Assembly: GCA_003149835.1 (NCBI GenBank)
Contig: QAMX01000144.1
Coordinates: forward strand, 1-15,087
DNA length: 15,087 nucleotides
From: Clostridiales bacterium
GTDB lineage: Bacteria; Bacillota; Clostridia; Oscillospirales; QAMX01
Reading direction: 5' to 3'
Part shown: one piece after another, positions 5,033-11,578 of the stretch
Layout: every line of letters starts with the position of its first letter
Numbering within the stretch: the first letter of the stretch is position 1
Notes under the pieces: model-generated
Seen by the model: only the letters and a program-made list of their open reading frames with translations
What the model was told of the DNA's origin: nothing
Databases searched by the model: none
Program-made: the position numbers and the translations under genes

Positions 5033-8024
5033 CGCCGGTTTCTCCGGTTTCGCCGGAGGTTTGGGGGCGGTCGCCGCCGTCGGGTTCAGCCTCCGGATCC
5101 CCGCTGTGCGGCTGAACCGGCATGGGCTCCGAATCCTTGCGGCCGGAGTCCGCACTGTCCGCGGGCGGTGAAGCGTCCGGACGGGCGGTGAACAGAATCT
5201 CATAGGCGCGCCGGCTCTGCTCGTCCGTTTCGCCGCCCTCGGCGAGGTCGGGCAGGTCGGCGGGGCGCTCGACGGCCGTCAGCTGGTCGGGGTTTTCCGC
5301 CGCGCCGGCTTCGGCGAGCGCGCGGAGCGACGGAAGGCCGGCGCCGCGCCGCTTGAAACGCCGTTCCAGCAGCACGAGCCCGACGAGCAGCAGCAGGGAG
5401 GCCGCCGAGAGGATGCAGGAGTAGACGAAATAGTCGGGCAGAAAGCGCAGGGTGTAGGAATGCGTGCCTTCCAGAAGCGTGATGCCGATCAGGCCGTCGC
5501 CGGTTCGGCAGACCTCGACGTCCTCGCCGTCGGCCGTCATGTGCCAGCCCGGCTCATAGGGGATCGAGAGGTAGAGAATGTCGCCGGCCGAGGCGGTGAT
5601 GTCCATGGAGAAGCGCGTCGTGCTCTTCTGCGTGAAGTTTGAGACGGCCTCGCGCATGGGGGCGAAATATTGCTCAAACAGCTCGGAGTCAAAGGCGTAG
5701 AACAGCTTTTCTTTGAGGAAAACCTCCTCGCTGCCGCCCTGACTTTTGAGCGGCAGGCCGAGCAGAAGCGTGGCGGATTCGTCTTCGCCGTATTGGCCGA
5801 GGGGGATAATGCCGTCGTTGTCGTTGTTGGTCAGGTAGGTGTCGAAGTATTCGCCGTTGAGCCAGAGATTGACCTTGCGCGCGTAATCGGTCGGGAAGGC
5901 GGCGTAGAGCGTTTTGCCCTCGACGCCGCTGACGCGGAACTCAATGTGGCAGTTTTGATCGGAAATCTCGGAGTAATACTTCGTATAGCCCTGCGCGTAG
6001 GCCTTGGTCTGAATGTTTTCATAGTCGACGGAGATTTTTTCCGAGTCGACCGGCGTATAGAAGGGGAGAATCTCCTCGCTGCCGGCCATGGCCGAGAGCA
6101 TGGCGTTCTGGATGTCGAAGGGGTTATCCGTGTCGAGCTCGGCGTCATAGCCTTCGTAGAGCGGCGAAACCGGGAAGCAGAGCGGCATGGCGTGCGGGTT
6201 TTCATAGATAAAGATGTCGCCCTCCTGATGGATCAGGTTGAGGCCGTTATTCGTCTCGTTTTTCTGGAAAACGTATTTGATCCCCAAAATCGCGTCGGTC
6301 GAGAGCACCGGCGAGGAATATTCGGTCCAGTGCGCGCCGACGGGATAGCCGAGCTTTTTGATATAGTTGATGCCGTCGCGGTTCAGCGTCGAGCTGGAAT
6401 GGCTGATGCCCTTCATGCCGAAGGCGAACGGGTCGTTGACGCAGCGCATGTACGTTTTTTCCGAGCGGTAGAAGCCGTCGTCGTACTCTTTGAGCCATTC
6501 GGCGGCCGGCAGCGACTGATCGACGAAATCCCGGTAGGTGTCGCGGCTGGAAAAGACCACGTCCTGATCGACGCGGACGAGCGTAGTGATGCCGTTGGCG
6601 TAGAGCTCCGCGCAGACAAAGCCCAGCAGCACGCCCGTGACGACCCGCGACCGCGCGCCCTGGCGGTAGGCGTCGAAGGCGACAAAGCTGAAATACAGCA
6701 GCAGAATCAGCAGCCCGCCCCAGACGGTAATGCGCGCGTCGACATATTCGTAGCCCTGAAAATCGGTAAACAGAATCATCGCCAGCACGAGCAGCGAGGC
6801 GCGGGCCACCGAGGCGACGGTGTATCCGCCCCGGACGTTGTGGAACGCGTCGTAGGCCATGACGAGCATAAACGCGCAGGCGATAAACGAATAGCGGTAG
6901 TTGAGCCAGTTGGGGTTCTGGAACCCGTGCCACGCGAGGTCCAGCGTCGAGATGTTCATGCTCATGAACAAAAAGAACAGAACGGCCGCGGAAAGGATTT
7001 TTTTGCGGATGTTGATGTTGCGGTTGGTGAAATACAGCGGCAGCAGAATCAGCGTCAGCGTGCCGGTGAACAGCGTCGGCAGCCCCTCGGGCCGGCAGGT
7101 ATCGTAGGCGCCGAAGAGGAGCTTGGGGATTACGTCGACGAACTTAAACTTCGCCTTGGGCGTAAAATTGGGCGAGGAGAAGTCCATCTTGCCCAGCGTC
7201 AGCGAATGATAGGCGGGGATGAGCATAAACGCCGCGATGCCGGCGGCGAGCACGGAGAAAAACGCAAACAGCAGGCCCTTTTTGAGAAAACGCACGGCGT
7301 TTCCCTTGCCGAAGGTGCAGGTCGTGAAATAGGCGTAGAGAAAATACACCGCCGTAAAAATGGCGACCATGTAGCCGATATAGAAATTGGAGATAAAGAC
7401 GGCGGCGAGCACCGAGGTGTAGAGCAGGAATTTGTTCTCCTGGATGAGCCGCTCGACGCCGAGCATGATCAGCGGCAGGCCGATGACCGCGTCGAGCCAC
7501 ATCGGATCCATCTGCTGCATGACCATATAGGTCATCAGCGCGTACATCATCGAGACGATCAGAATTCGGTTCGTCTCGCCGCCGCGCGTCGTTTTCAGAT
7601 AATAGGCGAACGAGAGCGCGGCGCAGCCGGTGCGCAGCAGCGCGGTGGTGAGCAGCGCCTCGGTGATCAGCGTTTTGGGAAAGAGCAGGTAGACCAGCAT
7701 GAACGGGCTGCCCATGTAATAGGCGTTTAGCCCGAAGGTCTCGCCGCCTAAGGTGCGGCTCCAGCTGTAAATCAGGCTGCCGTCGCCGAGGATGGCGTCG
7801 CGGAAGCCCTCGTAATAATAGATGTACTGGGCGTTCAGGTCGAGCACCAAAAGCGAATCGTTTCCGAACGGAAAGACCTGAAAGGTGATATAGCAGAGCT
7901 CGAGCACGGCCATGGGGAGAAAAAAGGCGAGCAGGTACAGCGAGCGGTTCTGGCCGCGCGCGCCGAGCATCAGCTTTTTCCGGAGCCGGAGCTTCTTTTT
8001 GTCCTCGCGGATCATCTGTTCCAT
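5004..8024 (-). CDS. YfhO-family GT-C-like membrane glycosyltransferase
   Basis: A 1006-residue polytopic protein of the YfhO family. In Bacillus, YfhO is thought to transfer GlcNAc from undecaprenyl phosphate to lipoteichoic acid outside the membrane, together with CsbB and a GtrA-type flippase. About a dozen membrane segments occupy residues 28-475. The first outer loop (about 50-100) carries acidic residues expected of a GT-C active site (FGNDSLLVLDLNAQY) and the conserved-looking WSRTLGGETFGLNAYYMGSP. A large beta-rich extracytoplasmic part (about 490-866) and a final membrane helix (867-886) follow. After it comes a 120-residue acidic, Pro/Gly/Ser-rich tail, which is unusual. The ATG at 8024 is preferred to that at 8054, because only 8024 has GGAGG (8035-8039) upstream. 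It sits downstream of the two other components of the system. The family is secure; the donor sugar and acceptor are inferred only in outline. Confidence 0.92.
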   Translation of the reverse strand: MEQMIREDKKKLRLRKKLMLGARGQNRSLYLLAFFLPMAVLELCYITFQVFPFGNDSLLVLDLNAQYIYYYEGFRDAILGDGSLIYSWSRTLGGETFGLNAYYMGSPFMLVYLLFPKTLITEALLTTALLRTGCAALSFAYYLKTTRGGETNRILIVSMMYALMTYMVMQQMDPMWLDAVIGLPLIMLGVERLIQENKFLLYTSVLAAVFISNFYIGYMVAIFTAVYFLYAYFTTCTFGKGNAVRFLKKGLLFAFFSVLAAGIAAFMLIPAYHSLTLGKMDFSSPNFTPKAKFKFVDVIPKLLFGAYDTCRPEGLPTLFTGTLTLILLPLYFTNRNINIRKKILSAAVLFFLFMSMNISTLDLAWHGFQNPNWLNYRYSFIACAFMLVMAYDAFHNVRGGYTVASVARASLLVLAMILFTDFQGYEYVDARITVWGGLLILLLYFSFVAFDAYRQGARSRVVTGVLLGFVCAELYANGITTLVRVDQDVVFSSRDTYRDFVDQSLPAAEWLKEYDDGFYRSEKTYMRCVNDPFAFGMKGISHSSSTLNRDGINYIKKLGYPVGAHWTEYSSPVLSTDAILGIKYVFQKNETNNGLNLIHQEGDIFIYENPHAMPLCFPVSPLYEGYDAELDTDNPFDIQNAMLSAMAGSEEILPFYTPVDSEKISVDYENIQTKAYAQGYTKYYSEISDQNCHIEFRVSGVEGKTLYAAFPTDYARKVNLWLNGEYFDTYLTNNDNDGIIPLGQYGEDESATLLLGLPLKSQGGSEEVFLKEKLFYAFDSELFEQYFAPMREAVSNFTQKSTTRFSMDITASAGDILYLSIPYEPGWHMTADGEDVEVCRTGDGLIGITLLEGTHSYTLRFLPDYFVYSCILSAASLLLLVGLVLLERRFKRRGAGLPSLRALAEAGAAENPDQLTAVERPADLPDLAEGGETDEQSRRAYEILFTARPDASPPADSADSGRKDSEPMPVQPHSGDPEAEPDGGDRPQTSGETGETGDDGDEKEPE

Positions 8025-8034
8025 GGGGGTTAGT

Positions 8035-8039
8035 CCTCC
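8035..8039 (-). promoter_or_regulatory. Ribosome-binding site deciding the YfhO start
   Basis: GGAGG on the minus strand is 10 nt before the ATG at 8024. The upstream in-frame ATG at 8054 has only C-rich sequence before it, so the shorter start is chosen. Confidence 0.65.
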
Positions 8040-8139
8040 GTTGTGGAAATTCATTGCGGGGAAAAGGGCGGCGGGATCACGACAGGATTTTCTGCGGCGG
8101 CCGGACCGCTTTTTTCGCCCGAGCCGCGGCCGCGCCGTT

Positions 8140-9099
8140 TCAGCGCCCGTCGGTGCGCTCGGAGACGATATAGCGCGGCCGGTTTTTCAGCTCCTCATAG
8201 ATCCGCGCCGCGTAGTAGCCGAGGATGCCGAGCGCGATCATAATCAGGCTCAGCAGAAAGCCGACCACCGACAGCGCCGCGCAGAGCATCTCGACGCTCT
8301 CGCGCGGAAAATGGAAGAAAATCGTAAAAATACCGAGCGCGACCGAGAGCAGGCAGCTCACGGCGCCTATAAAGGTGATCAGCTGCATGGGCGCGGAGGT
8401 AAACGAGGCGATCGAGGACAGCGCCATTTTCACCAGCTTTTTGGGCGAGAACTTCGATTTGCCCGAGTTGCGCTCCCTGACGTCGAACAGCACCGTTTCG
8501 GTGCGGAAGCCGACCCAACTGCTCATGGCGCGGAAGAAGGTCTGGCGCTCGGGCATTTCGCCGAGCGCGTCGACGACGCGGCGGTCCAGCAGCTTAAAGT
8601 CGGAGGCGTTGTTGAGGTCGTAGCCGCTCATCGCCTTCAAAAGCCCGTAAAAGGCCTTGGTAAACAGCTTGTAGACAAGCCCCTCTTTGCCGCGCGAGCG
8701 CTTTTTGGCCTCGACGACGTCGGCCGCGCCGCTTTTCCAAACGGCGTACATCTCCGCGATGACCGCGGGGGGGAATTGCAGGTCGGCGTCCGAGATCACG
8801 CAGCAGTCGCCGCGCGCTTCGGCGAGGCCGGCAAACATCGCGCCCTCCTTGCCGAAATTGCGCGACAGCCGCAGCCCGCGCAGGCGCGGCTCGCTCTGCG
8901 CCTGTTCGCAGATCACCGCCCACGAGTTATCGGAGGAGCCGTCGTCGACGAGGATCAGCTCATAGGGAATCTGCGCAGGGTCGAGCGCTTCGGAGACGGC
9001 GCGCAGCAGCGCGGGGATGTTGTCCTCCTCGTTCATCGCGGGGACGACGATCGACAGGAGCCCGCCGTTCGGGCGGGCGTCGGTCTGATTCACTGGCAA
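8140..9099 (-). CDS. GT2 polyprenyl-phosphate glycosyltransferase (CsbB/GtrB-type)
   Basis: A 319-residue DPM1-like family 2 glycosyltransferase that should transfer a sugar from a nucleotide donor to undecaprenyl phosphate on the cytoplasmic face. The GT-A domain spans about 14-235: SIVVPAMNEEDNI, LVDDGSSDNS (50-59), SRNFGKEGAMFAGL (79-92), the metal-binding DADLQ (104-108), NNASDFKLLDRRVV, and RERNSGKSKFSPKKL, the usual RxxGxSK block. Two membrane helices follow (about 238-262 and 273-297), then EELKNRPRYIV, the typical tail of CsbB, GtrB and ArnC-type enzymes. The start is TTG at 9099 with AAGG 9 nt upstream; GTG at 9093 is possible. It lies 115 nt before the YfhO-family gene and 91 nt after the flippase gene. 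Family and role are secure; the sugar is unknown. Confidence 0.94.
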   Translation of the reverse strand: MPVNQTDARPNGGLLSIVVPAMNEEDNIPALLRAVSEALDPAQIPYELILVDDGSSDNSWAVICEQAQSEPRLRGLRLSRNFGKEGAMFAGLAEARGDCCVISDADLQFPPAVIAEMYAVWKSGAADVVEAKKRSRGKEGLVYKLFTKAFYGLLKAMSGYDLNNASDFKLLDRRVVDALGEMPERQTFFRAMSSWVGFRTETVLFDVRERNSGKSKFSPKKLVKMALSSIASFTSAPMQLITFIGAVSCLLSVALGIFTIFFHFPRESVEMLCAALSVVGFLLSLIMIALGILGYYAARIYEELKNRPRYIVSERTDGR

Positions 9100-9190
9100 A
9101 TCACCGTGCCTTTATCAAGAGATGGATGAGCCCCGCCGCGGGGCGCGGAAACGGTTGGGCGGACGCCGCCCCGATGGAGCCGAAACGGCT

Positions 9191-9625
9191 TTATACGTCT
9201 TTGCTTTTCCTGCGGAAGATAATCAGCTTGCTGAACACGTAGTTGAGCACGACCACAAGCACGCTCGCCGCGATCTTGATGATCCAGAGATTGCCGCCGA
9301 GCAGCGTCACGCCTATATAAATAACGGCGCTTTCCACGCCTAAGGAGACGAGGCGCGAAAGAAAAAATGAGACGGACTCGCGCGCCAGCGTCGCCTTGTC
9401 GGTGGATCTGCTTTCAAAAACGTAGAGCTTGTTGGTGACAAACGCAAAGAGCACGGCCACGACCCACGCCAGCGCGTTTGCGCCGAGCGCGTCGAGAACG
9501 CGGATGCGCAGCAGGTCGTAAAACAGCCAGAGCGCCGCGTAGTTGACGAGCGTCGTCAGCCCGCCGAAGACGAGATAAAGAATAATTTCACGGTATTTCC
9601 GCACAAGGCGGCGAAGATCGATCAT
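9191..9625 (-). CDS. GtrA-family polyprenyl-sugar flippase
   Basis: A 144-residue four-helix membrane protein of the GtrA family (GtrA, GtcA, YngA), thought to flip undecaprenyl-phosphate-linked sugars across the membrane. Helices are near 15-36 (LYLVFGGLTTLVNYAALWLF), 50-70 (ending TNKLYVFES), 87-108 and 114-137 (ending LNYVFSKLIIFR). The paired endings NKLYVF and SKLIIF are characteristic of the family. Length is normal. The start is the ATG at 9625, the only one available; the ribosome-binding site is weak (AGG 11 nt upstream). It is the first gene of the leftward operon, about 100 nt downstream of the predicted transcription start. Confidence 0.93.
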   Translation of the reverse strand: MIDLRRLVRKYREIILYLVFGGLTTLVNYAALWLFYDLLRIRVLDALGANALAWVVAVLFAFVTNKLYVFESRSTDKATLARESVSFFLSRLVSLGVESAVIYIGVTLLGGNLWIIKIAASVLVVVLNYVFSKLIIFRRKSKDV

Positions 9626-9731
9626 GATGTATTGAACCTGTCCGTTTTTTTATCGGCTGTGAGGCAATCGCGCCGCCGCGGCCGGAGCTTGTCCGGCCGG
9701 CGGAGAGCCATTCGCGCAGACGCCTGAAAAT

Positions 9732-9760
9732 ATGATATAACAAATATTGGAAATAGTCAA
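9732..9760 (-). promoter_or_regulatory. Promoter of the glycosylation operon
   Basis: On the minus strand TTGACT (9760-9755), a 17-nt spacer and TATCAT (9737-9732) form a near-consensus vegetative promoter in the most AT-rich stretch of the gap. Transcription should start near 9725, leaving a GC-rich leader of about 100 nt that holds a hairpin (around 9669-9712) before the GtrA-family ATG. Confidence 0.82.
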
Positions 9761-9828
9761 GAAATAAAAGCCGCCAAGGGCGCGGGGAGGGAAATATTTT
9801 ACATTCACGGGAGGAAAAAAAAGGGCGC

Positions 9829-9844
9829 GTTACTGAATTGTAAC
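9829..9844. promoter_or_regulatory. Inverted repeat in the divergent promoter region
   Basis: GTTAC-TGAATT-GTAAC is a perfect inverted repeat of 5-nt arms located where the -35 element of the rightward promoter would normally be. No good -35 exists there, so it could be the site of an activator or repressor. The match is short and could be chance. Confidence 0.4.
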
Positions 9845-9863
9845 TACTTTCGCAGCGGCGATA

Positions 9864-9872
9864 TGGTATAAT
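9864..9872 (+). promoter_or_regulatory. Extended -10 promoter of the acylation operon
   Basis: TGGTATAAT is a perfect extended -10 (TGn plus TATAAT at 9867-9872). The expected start of transcription is near 9879. At 17-18 nt upstream there is no -35 resembling TTGACA, which fits extended -10 promoters or a regulated promoter. It diverges from the promoter at 9732-9760. Confidence 0.8.
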
Positions 9873-9879
9873 AAATTCG

Positions 9880-10047
9880 ATTCGTATGCGGTCGGACAGA
9901 CCGCGCATGAGACGCCGCCGGCCGCCCTGCCGGACGCCGGCCGCGGCGAAGCCGCGGGGCAGATCTGCGCCGCCGCAGACGGCGGACGGATCAAACAAAC
10001 ACAAGAGAGGCGGCTTACTACGCCGGACGGATTGAGGGTTTTGCGCA
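9880..10047 (+). other. Hairpin-rich 5' leader of the MBOAT operon
   Basis: The predicted 170-nt leader holds several GC-rich hairpins: 9888-9893 with 9899-9904; a longer one around 9914-9945; CCGCGGC-GAA-GCCGCGG at 9941-9957, an alternative to the previous; and CCGCC/GGCGG at 9970-9985. None is followed by a T tract. A 42-codon Arg-rich frame (ATG 9907) ends at 10035, right on the ribosome-binding site GAGGG (10034-10038) of the MBOAT gene, but it lacks its own. I do not recognise a known riboswitch class. Confidence 0.45.
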
Positions 10048-11463
10048 ATGGTTTTTTCAACGCTGACATTTCTGTATTTCTTTTTTCCAATCTGCCTGAT
10101 TGTTTATTTTATTATGCCTAATTTGCGCGCAAAAAACTACGCGCTGATGGCGATGAGCCTGATTTTTTACGCGTGGGGCGAGCCGCTCTGCGTGTTTTTG
10201 ATGATGTTTACGGCGTTCGTCAACTATTTCTGCGGCCTCCGCATTCATGCGGCGGCGGACGCGGCCGGCAGAAAGCGCTGGCTGATGGCTTCGGTTGCCG
10301 TGAGCCTGGCGTTTCTCGTGTTTTTTAAGTATACGGGCTTTTTCATCGACAACCTCAACCTTCTCCCCGGCGTTCACCTGCCGGGCTGGAAGATCGCGCT
10401 GCCGATCGGCATTTCGTTCTACACCTTTCAGGCGATGTCGTATACCATCGACGTCTACCGCGGCGCCGCCGAGGTGCAGCGCTCCTACGCCGATTTTCTG
10501 CTCTACGTCTCGCTGTTTCCGCAGCTCATCGCCGGGCCGATCGTCCGCTATGTCGACGTCCAGAACGAGATCGGCAAGCGCCGCGTAACCGCGGAGGGCT
10601 TTGTCATCGGGATCACGCGCTTTTTGGTCGGGCTGGGCAAAAAGCTGCTGCTCGCCAATTACTGCGGCGCTTCGGCCGACAAGCTGCTCGCCGGGACGGA
10701 TTCGTCGCTGCTCGGCGGCTGGCTGGGGCTGATTCTCTTCGCCTTCCAGATCTATTTCGACTTCTCCGGCTATTCCGACATGGCCATCGGCCTCGGGCGG
10801 ATGTTCGGCTTTCACTTTAAGGAAAATTTCGACTACCCCTACATCTGCTCGTCGATCACCGATTTCTGGCGGCGCTGGCACATTTCGCTGTCGAGCTGGT
10901 TCCGCGATTACGTCTATATTCCCCTCGGCGGCAACCGCTGCGGCAGGGGGCGGCAGCTTTTCAATATCTTCGTCGTCTGGTTCCTGACCGGCTTCTGGCA
11001 CGGCGCGAGCTGGAACTTTATCCTCTGGGGGCTCTATTTTGCGGTGCTGCTGGCGCTGGAAAAATTTGTCTTTGCGGGGCTGATGAAAAAAATGCCCTCG
11101 GCGCTGCGGCATGTGTTCTCGCTTTTCTTCGTCCTCATGGGCTGGGCTCTGTTCTACTTTGAGGATCTCGGCGCGCTCGGCGCGTTTTTCTCGCGGATTT
11201 TTGGCGGCGGGACGGCGCTGGCCAGCGAGCTCTCGCTGACGCTGCTGGAAAATAACGCCCTGCTGCTTGTCGCCTGCGTCGTCGCGTCGATGCCTGTGGG
11301 GCGGTTCGTGCGCTCGCTGCACTTGGGCCTCGTGCATGCCGGCGGCGCGCTGCGCAACATCTCCATGGCCTTTCGCCTCGCTTTCAACGCCGTGACGATG
11401 ACGGTCTGCACCATCGTCATGGTCACCAACACCTATAATCCGTTCATGTATTTCCGGTTCTGA
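10048..11463 (+). CDS. MBOAT O-acyltransferase (AlgI/PatA-type)
   Basis: A 471-residue membrane-bound O-acyltransferase that should pass an acyl group, probably acetyl, across the membrane for O-acylation of an extracytoplasmic polysaccharide. Many membrane helices cover the whole length. Signature regions are FFKYTGFFIDNLN (92-104), LPIGISFYTFQAMSYTIDVY (118-137), FPQLIAGPIVRY (157-168), FDFSGYSDMAIGLGRMFGF (237-255), FWRRWHISLSSWFRDYVYIP (273-292) and GFWHGASWNFILWG (315-328). His318 is the expected catalytic histidine and His278 the second conserved one. The length matches AlgI and PatA. The start ATG has GAGGG 9 nt upstream. It is followed after 115 nt, without a terminator, by a DHHW/AlgJ-type partner. 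The family is secure; acetyl as donor group and the acceptor polymer are inferred. Confidence 0.95.
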   Translation: MVFSTLTFLYFFFPICLIVYFIMPNLRAKNYALMAMSLIFYAWGEPLCVFLMMFTAFVNYFCGLRIHAAADAAGRKRWLMASVAVSLAFLVFFKYTGFFIDNLNLLPGVHLPGWKIALPIGISFYTFQAMSYTIDVYRGAAEVQRSYADFLLYVSLFPQLIAGPIVRYVDVQNEIGKRRVTAEGFVIGITRFLVGLGKKLLLANYCGASADKLLAGTDSSLLGGWLGLILFAFQIYFDFSGYSDMAIGLGRMFGFHFKENFDYPYICSSITDFWRRWHISLSSWFRDYVYIPLGGNRCGRGRQLFNIFVVWFLTGFWHGASWNFILWGLYFAVLLALEKFVFAGLMKKMPSALRHVFSLFFVLMGWALFYFEDLGALGAFFSRIFGGGTALASELSLTLLENNALLLVACVVASMPVGRFVRSLHLGLVHAGGALRNISMAFRLAFNAVTMTVCTIVMVTNTYNPFMYFRF

Positions 11464-11578
11464 GGAGCTTACGCCGCCGGCTTTGCGCCCTTCGCGCACA
11501 TCGGCCGGCCGCGCGGAACCGCTGGTAAACCACAGAAAGAGAGGAAGCCTTTGCCGCGGGCAGGGGCATAAGAATAAT

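Noticed and set aside
5670..7730. 686-codon plus-strand open frame inside the YfhO-family gene
   Set aside because: It is antisense to a well-supported membrane protein gene. Its product is a mix of charged residues with no recognisable domain, as expected from the complement of hydrophobic GC-rich codons.
7912..9129. 405-codon plus-strand open frame over the GT2 gene
   Set aside because: It lies antisense to the GT2 gene and the start of the YfhO gene, and has no recognisable domain or ribosome-binding site.
8140..9625. A phage-type serotype-conversion island (gtrA-gtrB-gtr)
   Set aside because: The flippase/GT2 pair resembles it, but there is no integrase, tRNA attachment site or phage gene, and the third gene is of YfhO type.
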